Shown: one piece after another, positions 37,349 through 45,962 of the stretch | Layout of the letters: each line of letters opens with the position of its first letter | How positions within the stretch are numbered: position 1 is the stretch's first letter | From: Dyadobacter sp. CECT 9275 | GTDB taxonomy: Bacteria; Bacteroidota; Bacteroidia; Cytophagales; Spirosomataceae | DNA length: 64,000 nt | Assembly (NCBI RefSeq): GCF_907164905.1 | Contig: NZ_CAJRAF010000004.1 | Location: forward strand, 434,001 to 498,000 | Direction of reading: 5' to 3' | Notes under the pieces: model-generated | What the model was told of the DNA's origin: nothing | Seen by the model: the letters and a program-made list of their open reading frames with translations, nothing else | The model's database searches: none | Position numbers and translations under genes: made by a program

Positions 37349-40300
37349 TTACTTCTCTTGTTCTGATACCGCCCGCTCATTGAGAAGCCATGTTTTAAGT
37401 ACCTTTTCCAGCGTCTCTTTGACTACCGGCTTAGTAATGTAGTCGTCCATACCCGCTTCAAGGCATTTTTCCCGTTCCCCTTTCACAGTACCTGCCGTGA
37501 GGGCTATAATAGGAAGCGTTTTACCCAAGGCGAGTTTTCTGATTTCTCCGGTCGCCTCATACCCGTTCATTTCAGGCATTTGAATATCCATCAACACCAG
37601 GTCGGGTCCTTCCGCCACAAACTTTTCGACAGCTTCTCTCCCATTGGTGGCCTCCGTCAGTTTCACACCTGGCAAAATCTTATCCAGCATTGTTTTGACC
37701 AAAATCATGTTGATCCGCTGGTCCTCAGCAATCAATATTTTGTATTGCGGAAATGAAGTGCTGTATTCGGCTTCGTCAGTTTCTTGTACATTTTTTTGCG
37801 AGGCATATACCCACGTCGTTTCAAGGTCAGAAAGGGTTTGGAACAATTCCTGTATTTTTACGGGCTTCAATAATCTGTTATGTATTTTCAGCCTTTCTCC
37901 CTCCCGTCTGACTGTCTCCTCGTCCGGCGTGTTACTCATCAAAATCACCGGAATTTCCTTACCGTAATTCGCTCTGACGGCCTCTGTCACTTTCTCAACC
38001 AGTTCGGGACCTTTTATACCCGGCATACCAAAATCCAGCAGAATAACGTCCAGTTTTTCCTTTGCTTCAATAATTTTCAAAGCCTCATCAAGACTGCAGG
38101 CACATTCGGTGTGTATCTGTTTATTCAGCAGCATAGCTCTGAGTATCCTTCCGTTATGTATGTTGTCATCAATGATCAGGACCTTCTGAATACCTGCCTG
38201 GTTATTCCACAGCAGGCTTTCCTCTCCGGTAACAGTACGGAAGGTTACATCAAAAAAGAAGGTGCTCCCCTCCCCTGCAACGCTGCTGAGCTGGAGCCTG
38301 CTGTGCATCAGCTCCAGAAGCCGGTTGGAAATGGTAAGCCCTAGGCCGGTACCGCCAAAACGTTTGGTAGTGGATGAATCCTCCTGCGAAAAAGCTTCGA
38401 AAATCTTTCTCTGATTTTGTGGTTCTATACCTATTCCCGTATCTCTCACCGAAAAACGGAACGCCATAAAGTCCTGCTGAGGTTGTCCCAACAGCTCCAC
38501 TTTCAGTTCAATCTCACCGGACATCGTGAATTTAACAGCGTTGCTCAGCAGATTCACCAGGATCTGTTTCAGACGAATAGCGTCTGCATATATGAAACGG
38601 GGGATATCCGGTGCAATGTTCAACAGCATTTCAAGCTGCCGGTGGTGCGCCTGATAGGTAACGATATCCGCTACTTGGTCGCACAGTTCAAGCATATCTG
38701 TTTTTTCAACAACCAGTTCCAGTTTTCCTGCTTCAATTTTTGAGAAATCCAGAATATCGGTAATGATGTCAAGCAGGGAGTTGGCCGACTGCAGCACCAT
38801 AGACATGTATTGGCGCTGCGTTTCATCCAGGTTGGTTTTCATGAGCAGATCCGTAAAACCTACCACTCCATTCAGCGGGGTCCGTATTTCGTGGCTCATA
38901 TTGGCCAGGAATTCCGACTTGGATTTACTGGCTGCTTCGGCTTGTTCCGTTGCTTCCAACATAGCGTTTTCAGCCTGTTTGCGACGGGTGATGTCCCTTA
39001 TCACAATCTGGAACAACTCGTTTCCACCGATCGTAATCCTGTTCATCAACACTTCTGCCACAAAAGGCTCGCCATTTTTCCGCAGGAATGTCCATTCAAA
39101 TGAATGATTCCCAGCACTTCGTACCTGCTGTATCATGCCCATCATGGCAGTCAGGGAGTTATGTCCACCCAACTGTTCTTCCGGCATGAGCTTATCCATG
39201 GGAAACGCTTTGAAATCCTCAGTATTTTCGAACGAAAACAAACTTAATGCTGCCGGGTTACAATCCAGAAAACCAGTCTTATCAAAAAGTATAACCGCAT
39301 CGCCGGTATGGTCGTAAAGGCTTCTGAACTTGGCCTCCGATTCCAGAATTTCATTTTCCTCAATCTTCCTCTGCGTAATGTCATTGAGATAACCGCTCCA
39401 AAGGTAACTATCCTCCAAACGTTCCGGAACTGCCTCACCCCGGATCCATACTACCTGATGATCCGACAGCAGCAGCCTGAAATCCAGCTCCCATTTCTCA
39501 AGGGTCTGCTTGGATATGTTCACTCTTTCTAAAAAAGTGGGGAGATCTTCGGGGTGGATCATAGAGAAAATATGCACTCCGTTACGTTTTAAACCGTGGG
39601 GCTCCCTTGAAAAAATATGATTAAGCCCTTCGGAGAAGTAAGGAAAACGGACCGAGCCATTATCAAATAGCTGAAATTGATACAAAGAACCAGGTACCTG
39701 ATTGGTAAGGCGCTCCAGTAGCTTGGCCGATTTGCGGAGTTCTTCCTCTGAGGCTTTCTTTTCCGTAATATCCTGGAAAGTACCGTACAGCCTTACGCAA
39801 ACACCTCCCTCCATTTCGGCCTTCCCGATGGAACGTATCCATACCGGCCTGTCCATAGCAGATATGATCTGAAATTCCTCATCCCAGTTTTCACCCTTAT
39901 TAATTGCCATTGCAATTACCTTCTCAATCGCTTCCCGGCTCGAACCTTCCTTGTAAAATTTCACTGCGGACTTAAGATCCGGCACAAAATCGGGAGATAC
40001 CTCATGAATTTCCCTCGTAACTGGCGACCAGTACAGTTTTCCCTTTCTCAAATCCAGCTCCCAGCCACCCACACGCGCCACCGCACTGGTTTGTTCCAGT
40101 ATTTCGCGGGTCCTTTTAAGCTCTGTATAATCCTTTTTATGAGCGGTGATATCCCTTTCAATAGCAATGAAGTTGGTACATGCACCCGCTTCATTCAGTA
40201 CAGGCGTTACCGCCAGTTCTATCCAGTAAGGTTCTCCGTTTTTCCCATAAACCAGAAGTTCTTCGCCCACCATTTGATGTTTCCGGCACTTTGCTTTGAT

Positions 40301-41626
40301 CCTCACAACAACCGAGGTATCCGTTTCCGGCCCGATTGAAAAATCAAGGGCATTTTTACCCTGTATATCGTTTATGGCATAACCCGTCTGCCGGGCAAAA
40401 GCATCATTCACCCATGTAACGTATCCGTTTTTATCCGTAATGATGGTGACATCCTTACTATTGGACGCAACCAGCGCAAGCTCTCTGAACTTGTCCTGGG
40501 AATATTTCAATTCGGTGATGTCATGGCTGGTAAGAATGATCTGCCCTGTTATCCGGTCCACACTGGCCATGGTGGAACTCCAGTACCAGTTGCCATTCTG
40601 ATGCCGGATACGATGTTCAACGGGAGACTGCGGAACACCACTTTTTGCTGTAGCTCTTAGGGCCTTAAAACATTTTTCAATGTCATCCGGATGAATAAAT
40701 TCAGCAAAATGCCTTCCGATTGTCTCTTTTTGGGCATATCCGTAGATTTTTTCCCAGCTCTGCGATACATAGGTAAATATACCCTCAGGGGAAATAGAGA
40801 ACAAAACATCAGTCATATTATCCAGTAATACCGAAAGATCCTGCTCTATTTTCACTTCCCTGCTTACGTCATAACCGATACATAGTAACTCGTATACCTC
40901 ATTGTCGGCGTTGGCAAGGCCTGTAAATTCCCAATTGATGGTATTCATTTCACCATTGGGTAACAATTTCCGTAACGAAACAAAATGCGGCTTACCAGGT
41001 TTTTGGACGCAAAGTTCCGCCACCTCGCAGCACAATTCTCTGTCTTCTGCTATTACTTCATTGGAGGAGAGCTTTCCGAGAACATGTTCTCTGTCCACGC
41101 CGAACGACTCGCAGTAATGGTTATTGACGGCTACATAATGCCCCAAGGCATTTACGCGTATAAGGTAAAATGCAGTACTGTTTTCTACTGAATGATAAAC
41201 CTGGTCGGATACCTGCGGTCCGGAAAAAGGCTCCGCACTCCTGAGCTGAATCCCTGCCAAATAGTAATCTTGCTCATGAAGTGTAAATAACCTGACATAC
41301 AGGGTCATCAGGCTTTTGGCACCCATTGTATCCCGGCACTCGAAACTGAGAAACACCGGACTGTCTGCTTGGAAATGAATATCCTTCAACCCTAAAAAAG
41401 CTTGCGTCAGCTCTTGCGGAAGTGTGGGGTAAATCCCCGACGACCATCCGGACAAGCCGTCGTTTGCCAGCCCTACTACCTTTTTAAATCTTTTATCTGC
41501 CCATATATCAGATACATCGTCCTTCTCAGCTACAATTAAACCATCTTCCGCGAAATCCTGTATAAAATCGAAAAAACTTTTATCGTTTTTAAGCAAGTTA
41601 TATAGTTCGCCATCCAAAAAATTCAT
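37349..41626 (-). CDS. Hybrid sensor histidine kinase with multiple PAS and two receiver domains
   Basis: The 1425-residue cytosolic protein has about seven PAS-type units: a degenerate one at 20-135, then about 145-260, 262-376, 380-497, 508-625, 633-755 and 762-885. A HisKA domain follows with His912 (ANMSHEIRTPLNGVVGF), then a HATPase with the N box ILVNLLSNAVKFT and G boxes RDTGIGI and GGTGLGL. Two receiver domains come next: one at about 1147-1265 with Asp1198 (ILLDFGMPGIKG) and one at about 1295-1412 with Asp1347 (VLMDIQMPEMNG). No Hpt domain is present, so phosphotransfer to a separate output is expected; none is nearby. Confidence 0.9.
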   Translation of the reverse strand: MNFLDGELYNLLKNDKSFFDFIQDFAEDGLIVAEKDDVSDIWADKRFKKVVGLANDGLSGWSSGIYPTLPQELTQAFLGLKDIHFQADSPVFLSFECRDTMGAKSLMTLYVRLFTLHEQDYYLAGIQLRSAEPFSGPQVSDQVYHSVENSTAFYLIRVNALGHYVAVNNHYCESFGVDREHVLGKLSSNEVIAEDRELCCEVAELCVQKPGKPHFVSLRKLLPNGEMNTINWEFTGLANADNEVYELLCIGYDVSREVKIEQDLSVLLDNMTDVLFSISPEGIFTYVSQSWEKIYGYAQKETIGRHFAEFIHPDDIEKCFKALRATAKSGVPQSPVEHRIRHQNGNWYWSSTMASVDRITGQIILTSHDITELKYSQDKFRELALVASNSKDVTIITDKNGYVTWVNDAFARQTGYAINDIQGKNALDFSIGPETDTSVVVRIKAKCRKHQMVGEELLVYGKNGEPYWIELAVTPVLNEAGACTNFIAIERDITAHKKDYTELKRTREILEQTSAVARVGGWELDLRKGKLYWSPVTREIHEVSPDFVPDLKSAVKFYKEGSSREAIEKVIAMAINKGENWDEEFQIISAMDRPVWIRSIGKAEMEGGVCVRLYGTFQDITEKKASEEELRKSAKLLERLTNQVPGSLYQFQLFDNGSVRFPYFSEGLNHIFSREPHGLKRNGVHIFSMIHPEDLPTFLERVNISKQTLEKWELDFRLLLSDHQVVWIRGEAVPERLEDSYLWSGYLNDITQRKIEENEILESEAKFRSLYDHTGDAVILFDKTGFLDCNPAALSLFSFENTEDFKAFPMDKLMPEEQLGGHNSLTAMMGMIQQVRSAGNHSFEWTFLRKNGEPFVAEVLMNRITIGGNELFQIVIRDITRRKQAENAMLEATEQAEAASKSKSEFLANMSHEIRTPLNGVVGFTDLLMKTNLDETQRQYMSMVLQSANSLLDIITDILDFSKIEAGKLELVVEKTDMLELCDQVADIVTYQAHHRQLEMLLNIAPDIPRFIYADAIRLKQILVNLLSNAVKFTMSGEIELKVELLGQPQQDFMAFRFSVRDTGIGIEPQNQRKIFEAFSQEDSSTTKRFGGTGLGLTISNRLLELMHSRLQLSSVAGEGSTFFFDVTFRTVTGEESLLWNNQAGIQKVLIIDDNIHNGRILRAMLLNKQIHTECACSLDEALKIIEAKEKLDVILLDFGMPGIKGPELVEKVTEAVRANYGKEIPVILMSNTPDEETVRREGERLKIHNRLLKPVKIQELFQTLSDLETTWVYASQKNVQETDEAEYSTSFPQYKILIAEDQRINMILVKTMLDKILPGVKLTEATNGREAVEKFVAEGPDLVLMDIQMPEMNGYEATGEIRKLALGKTLPIIALTAGTVKGEREKCLEAGMDDYITKPVVKETLEKVLKTWLLNERAVSEQEK

Positions 41627-41757
41627 AACACGGGCCTCCTAAAATAAGTATCTAAGTGTGAGATATTTTGACGGCTACAAGATACTCCTAATTTACCTGA
41701 ACATCTCATTATACTTTATTCTCTTTGTTCATATTTTCAGTAAATTAACACTCGTCA

Positions 41758-41901
41758 ATGCGCTCTTATCCTGATATTAAAGTAACTAAAATCAGTGATG
41801 ATAGCCAAAATATTACACCATCAGATCACAGGCACACTTTTATTGAAGAAGCTCAAACAGTACAGACAAAAACAAAAAAGCTGTATGGAATGGCCAGATA
41901 A
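41758..41901 (+). CDS. Possible small ORF, 47 codons
   Basis: In the 410-bp gap between the hybrid kinase and the ergothioneine operon, an ATG at 41758 opens a 47-residue frame (MRSYPDIKVTKISDDSQNIT, ending KLYGMAR). It is polar and lysine-rich with no signal or membrane segment. I recognise no family. Its composition is protein-like, but there is no clear RBS and it may be chance. Confidence 0.25.
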   Translation: MRSYPDIKVTKISDDSQNITPSDHRHTFIEEAQTVQTKTKKLYGMAR

Positions 41902-41947
41902 CGGCCGGTTGACCGTATATCCTGGTTGAAGATAGTGACTGTTGTTT

Positions 41948-41961
41948 TCCTTGAGCAAGGA
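41948..41961. promoter_or_regulatory. Small inverted repeat upstream of the ergothioneine operon
   Basis: TCCTTG (41948-41953) and CAAGGA (41956-41961) form a 14-bp palindrome with a 2-bp centre, 75 bp before the first gene. It could be an operator for the operon; I cannot name the regulator. Confidence 0.25.
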
Positions 41962-42036
41962 TGAAGAACGAATTTATTCTACCAACCAATACTCACTCAG
42001 CCGACCATTGAAAAAGTACTCAAACCAAGGATACTT

Positions 42037-43422
42037 ATGACAAAAAAATATGATGCTATCGTTATCGGTTCGGGACAAGCGGGAACGCCCCTATGCAAAA
42101 AACTGGCCGAAGCGGGCCTGAAAACAGCGCTGATCGAAAAGCGTTGGGTGGGTGGTACTTGTGTCAACGATGGCTGCTCTCCCACAAAAGCCATGGTAGC
42201 GTCTGCCAAGGCGGCCTGGGGGGCTCGCCAAAGTGGCCACCTGGGCATATTCGCAGCCGGTGTAACGGTAGATATTCAAAAAGTCATCGAAAGACAGAAA
42301 GAGATTGTTCTCCGGATGCGTTCCAATGTGGAGGAATCTATGGCCGAAACCAAAAATCTGGATGTGCTGTACGGAGAGGCCGCTTTCTGCGGTGTGAAGC
42401 AGATTGAGGTCACTTTTACCGATGGAAAAAAACAGTTACTTTCGGCTGAAAAGATCTTCGTCAATACAGGACTCAAACCCAAAATACCGGACATTCCGGG
42501 TATCGGGGACATTGAATACCTTACCTCGACCAGCTTGCTTGATTTAAAAGAAATACCTGAAAAACTGCTGGTGGTGGGTTCAGGTTATATCGGCCTTGAA
42601 TTTGGCCAGATGTATCAAAGGTTTGGAAGCGCCGTTACCATTATCGAAGGCTCTGAGCGGATCATGTTAAGGGAAGATACGGACATAGCGGAGGAGATGA
42701 CTAAAATCCTGACAGATGAAGGGCTGGATATACAGATAAATACAAAGGTAGTGTCCTTTGCGAACAGTAAGGATGGGATAGTTGCCCGACTGAAATCCGG
42801 CACCAAGGTTTCGGAACGCACTTATACGCACGTCTTGCTGGCAACAGGCCGTGTTCCGAACACTGCCGTCCTGAAACCGGAAGCATCGGAAATTAAAACT
42901 GATGAAAAAGGTTTTATTATAGTGAACGATCAGCTTGAAACTTCTGTAAAAGGTGTATACGCCCTCGGTGACGTGAAGGGAGGGCCCGCATTTACCCACG
43001 TTTCGTATGACGATTACCGTATTGTGGCAGGTAATCTGCTGCATAACGCTCACAGAAAAACCAGTGACCGAATTTTACCATACTGCATGTTTACGGACCC
43101 TCAGCTTGGGCGCGTGGGAATCACACAGCAGGAGGCAGAAAAACAGAAGCTGAAAGTAAAAATTGCCACATTGCCGAACAGCTGGGTTGCCCGGTCCATT
43201 GAAACAGGCGACACCCGGGGAATGATGAAAGCGATTGTGGACAAAGAAACCGGTAAGATTCTTGGTGCGGCGGTGTTGTCAAACGAGGGCGGCGAAGTAA
43301 TAGCGGTTTTGCAGATGGCCATGTTGGGAGGTATCACCTGGGAGCAACTACGTGACAGTATGTTTGCACATCCCACGTATTCCGAATCACTGAATAACCT
43401 GTTCATGAATCTTGATGAATAA
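42037..43422 (+). CDS. FAD-dependent pyridine nucleotide-disulfide oxidoreductase (mercuric reductase-like)
   Basis: The 461-residue protein has an FAD-binding GSGQAG motif (11-16), the redox-active disulfide GGTCVNDGC (Cys42 and Cys47), the NAD(P)-binding GSGYIGLEFGQ motif and an ALGDVKGG FAD segment. The dimer-interface active-site His is in FAHPTYSESLNNL. It resembles MerA, but it lacks the N-terminal metal-binding domain and the C-terminal vicinal cysteines of true mercuric reductase. It is first in a tightly packed operon: 10 bp separate it from the ABC ATPase gene, followed by the permease/binding protein, EgtB and EgtD. A role in reducing an ergothioneine-related disulfide or other thiol is an inference from this context. 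Confidence 0.85.
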   Translation: MTKKYDAIVIGSGQAGTPLCKKLAEAGLKTALIEKRWVGGTCVNDGCSPTKAMVASAKAAWGARQSGHLGIFAAGVTVDIQKVIERQKEIVLRMRSNVEESMAETKNLDVLYGEAAFCGVKQIEVTFTDGKKQLLSAEKIFVNTGLKPKIPDIPGIGDIEYLTSTSLLDLKEIPEKLLVVGSGYIGLEFGQMYQRFGSAVTIIEGSERIMLREDTDIAEEMTKILTDEGLDIQINTKVVSFANSKDGIVARLKSGTKVSERTYTHVLLATGRVPNTAVLKPEASEIKTDEKGFIIVNDQLETSVKGVYALGDVKGGPAFTHVSYDDYRIVAGNLLHNAHRKTSDRILPYCMFTDPQLGRVGITQQEAEKQKLKVKIATLPNSWVARSIETGDTRGMMKAIVDKETGKILGAAVLSNEGGEVIAVLQMAMLGGITWEQLRDSMFAHPTYSESLNNLFMNLDE

Positions 43423-43432
43423 ATATTTATAA

Positions 43433-44392
43433 ATGATTGCAGCTTGTAACATTTCAAAAAACTTTAACAGCCACAGAGCGGTAGATAACGTTTCTTTTGA
43501 AGTCGGAAAAGGAGAAGTAATGGTGTTACTGGGTACCAGCGGCTGTGGCAAAACCACAACCCTGAAAATGATCAACCGCCTCATAGAGCCGTCGTCGGGG
43601 CAGATCTGGGTAAATGGTCAAGACATCCGGACGGTTAAGCCTGAGGTGCTCAGGAGAAGTATCGGATATGTTAGCCAGAATAACGGGTTGTTCCCGCACT
43701 ATACCGTTGCTGAGAACGTGGCCGTTGTTCCGGAATTACTTAAATGGGACAAGGAAAAAATCAGATCGAAGACTAAAAGCATACTGGCGCAGCTCCTGTT
43801 ACCTTACGATACCTTTGGGAACAAAATGCCTGACGAACTCAGCGGCGGACAGCAACAGCGGGTATCCATTGCACGGGCCTTGGTAACAGATCCGCCGGTG
43901 ATTCTCATGGACGAGCCTTTCGGAGCGTTGGACCCGGTGACTCGTGCGGAAATCCGCAAAGAATTTTCTCAGCTTATTAAAGTTGCCGGAAAGACAATCA
44001 TTCTTGTTACCCATGATGTAACCGAAGCGTTTGAGCTCGGCGACCAGATCTGTTTAATGGATCAGGGGAAATTTGTCCAGACAGGCACTCCGAAAGACCT
44101 TCTTTTTCATCCCGAAAATGAATTTGTCAGCAGTTTCTTGGAAAAGCAGCAGTTGCAACTGGAGTGGAACCACATTCGACTGTGTGATATCTGGTATTCC
44201 CTGCCTCCTGCCCAATCAAATACGCGAGCGAATGAAATCTCCGAAACGACAACCATCTGGATAACAATGGATATGCTAACCAAAGAAAATATAACGGCGT
44301 TAGATATCCGGAATAAAATGGGGGAAACCAGGAGGGCCAGTGTGGCAGATATACTGGAAGGATACCGTAAAATCAAGTTAAAAAATGGGTGA
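43433..44392 (+). CDS. ABC transporter ATPase, EgtV/OpuCA type
   Basis: The 319-residue cytosolic ATPase has Walker A GTSGCGKT (34-41), a Q loop near SQNNGLFPHY, the ABC signature LSGGQQQR (136-143), Walker B VILMDEPFG (156-164) and the switch His in LVTHD. It belongs to the glycine-betaine/osmoprotectant (ProV/OpuCA) class. Two CBS domains are usual in OpuCA; the C-terminal 80 residues here are short and not clearly CBS. Its last 8 bp overlap the fused permease gene, which shows translational coupling. Because EgtB and EgtD follow directly, ergothioneine or a related betaine is a more likely substrate than glycine betaine. Confidence 0.85.
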   Translation: MIAACNISKNFNSHRAVDNVSFEVGKGEVMVLLGTSGCGKTTTLKMINRLIEPSSGQIWVNGQDIRTVKPEVLRRSIGYVSQNNGLFPHYTVAENVAVVPELLKWDKEKIRSKTKSILAQLLLPYDTFGNKMPDELSGGQQQRVSIARALVTDPPVILMDEPFGALDPVTRAEIRKEFSQLIKVAGKTIILVTHDVTEAFELGDQICLMDQGKFVQTGTPKDLLFHPENEFVSSFLEKQQLQLEWNHIRLCDIWYSLPPAQSNTRANEISETTTIWITMDMLTKENITALDIRNKMGETRRASVADILEGYRKIKLKNG

Positions 44393-45962
44393 AACACAGC
44401 AAGGTTTAGGAGCCTTTATGCTGCAGCAGTCTGACAAGCTTCTGAGCCAGACCATCGCGCACATAGGACTTACCTGCACCTCTCTCCTCATCGCCGTGGC
44501 GATTGGCCTCCCCCTGGGAATTGTGATGATCAAAAGGAAAAACCTCGCCTCCCTGATCCTCGCAACGGCCGGAATACTGCAAACCATTCCCAGTATCGCC
44601 CTTCTGGGTTTTCTGATACCTTTTCTGGGGATAGGACCGCTCCCGGCAATTACGGCCCTTTTTCTTTACGCGCTGCTGCCCATCATCCGCAACACCTACA
44701 CAGGTATAACGGGAATTGATGAGGCAGTCATTGAGTCGGCCACTGCGATGGGCATGAATTACTGGCAGGTATTGTTCCGTGTACAGCTTCCGCTGGCCAT
44801 GCCGGTGATCCTTGCAGGCATACGTACGGCAGCGGTGGTGAATGTAGGGGTGGCTACGCTTGCTGCATACATTGCGGCAGGCGGGTTGGGCGAATTCATA
44901 TTCGGGGGAATTGCACTAAACAACAGCAATATGATCCTCGCCGGGGCTATTCCGGCTGCCTTACTTGCCATACTCTTCGATTTGCTGTTATCCGTTTTGC
45001 AGAAAACAAGGCTCCGGTCCCTGCGGAAGACCTGGGTGATACTACCGTTTATTTTGCTGCCGATATCTTCACTTTATTTACTCAGGCAGGCAGAAACGAA
45101 GATACTCGCTGGCTTTACCCCGGAATTCATGGGCCGTGAGGATGGATACCTTGGCCTCAGATCCCGATACGATTTTGATATTCCCACGGTAGTGATCAGT
45201 GATGCCGTGATGTACAAAGCCGCTTACGAAAAACGGCTTGACGTGATCAGCGGGTACAGTACCGATGGCCGCCTGAAGGCGTTTGACCTTGTAACACTCA
45301 AAGATGATAAAACCATTTTTCCACCCTACTATGCCGCACCGCTGGTCAGAACGGATATGCTCCGGAAGTATCCAGAATTAGGGGCTGTCCTTGATATACT
45401 TTCCGGCCAGATTAATGATACCATCATGACAGGACTGAATTACGAGGTGGACTACGAAAAAAAACATCCCGAAAAAGTAGCGCAGGAGTTTCTGAAAAAG
45501 GTGGGCCTGTACAAACCGCCCCGGAACGGCAGGAAGGGAGTTGTAAGATTAGGTTCCAAAATTTTTGGTGAACAATATATACTGATCAGTATGTACAAGA
45601 TGCTGATTGAGGGAATGACCGACCTTAGCGTTGAAACAAGAACAGGGTTGGGTGGAACGAAAATTTGTTTTGATGCATTGGTCAACCATGAAATTGATAT
45701 GTACCCCGAATATACGGGAACCGGTTTACTGGTAATTTTACAACCGAATCAACAAACCCTTGCACCTCTGATGGGGCACCGCGACCAGGTTTATGATTAC
45801 GTAAAGACAGAATTCCAGAAGCAATACGGCCTAAGCTGGCTTAAACCCATTGGCTTTAATAATGCCTACGCCCTTATGATGAGAAAGGAACAGGCCCTAA
45901 CTTTAAAAATCAGCAGTATTTCGGAACTACAAAATTACGCAGCCAATGCAACCAGAAAATAA
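44385..45962 (+). CDS. Fused ABC permease / solute-binding protein, EgtU-like, with permuted binding domain
   Basis: The 525-residue protein has a permease domain (about 15-235) with six or so helices and the BPD-type EAA loop (EAVIESATAMGMNYWQVLF). A glycine-betaine-type (OpuAC) solute-binding domain follows at about 240-525. The order inside that domain is unusual. The segment that is normally C-terminal comes first (GFTPEFMGREDGYLGL, YSTDGRLKAFDLV, FPPYYAAPLVR, LNYEVD, about 242-375). The segment that is normally N-terminal comes last (VVRLGSKIFGEQYIL, GLGGTKICFDAL, DMYPEYTGTGLLV, WLKPIGFNNAYALMMRK, about 386-515). This looks like a circular permutation at the hinge. Ergothioneine uptake is inferred from the operon. 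The last 17 bp overlap egtB. Confidence 0.8.
   Translation: MGETQQGLGAFMLQQSDKLLSQTIAHIGLTCTSLLIAVAIGLPLGIVMIKRKNLASLILATAGILQTIPSIALLGFLIPFLGIGPLPAITALFLYALLPIIRNTYTGITGIDEAVIESATAMGMNYWQVLFRVQLPLAMPVILAGIRTAAVVNVGVATLAAYIAAGGLGEFIFGGIALNNSNMILAGAIPAALLAILFDLLLSVLQKTRLRSLRKTWVILPFILLPISSLYLLRQAETKILAGFTPEFMGREDGYLGLRSRYDFDIPTVVISDAVMYKAAYEKRLDVISGYSTDGRLKAFDLVTLKDDKTIFPPYYAAPLVRTDMLRKYPELGAVLDILSGQINDTIMTGLNYEVDYEKKHPEKVAQEFLKKVGLYKPPRNGRKGVVRLGSKIFGEQYILISMYKMLIEGMTDLSVETRTGLGGTKICFDALVNHEIDMYPEYTGTGLLVILQPNQQTLAPLMGHRDQVYDYVKTEFQKQYGLSWLKPIGFNNAYALMMRKEQALTLKISSISELQNYAANATRK

Noticed and set aside
42037..43422. Mercury resistance gene merA
   Set aside because: The N-terminal metal-binding domain and C-terminal cysteine pair are missing, and there are no merR, merT or merP neighbours.
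43433..45962. Annotation as a glycine-betaine/osmoprotectant transporter
   Set aside because: Family similarity allows it, but overlap with egtB and proximity to egtD make ergothioneine or hercynine more likely; I kept the betaine class only as the structural family.
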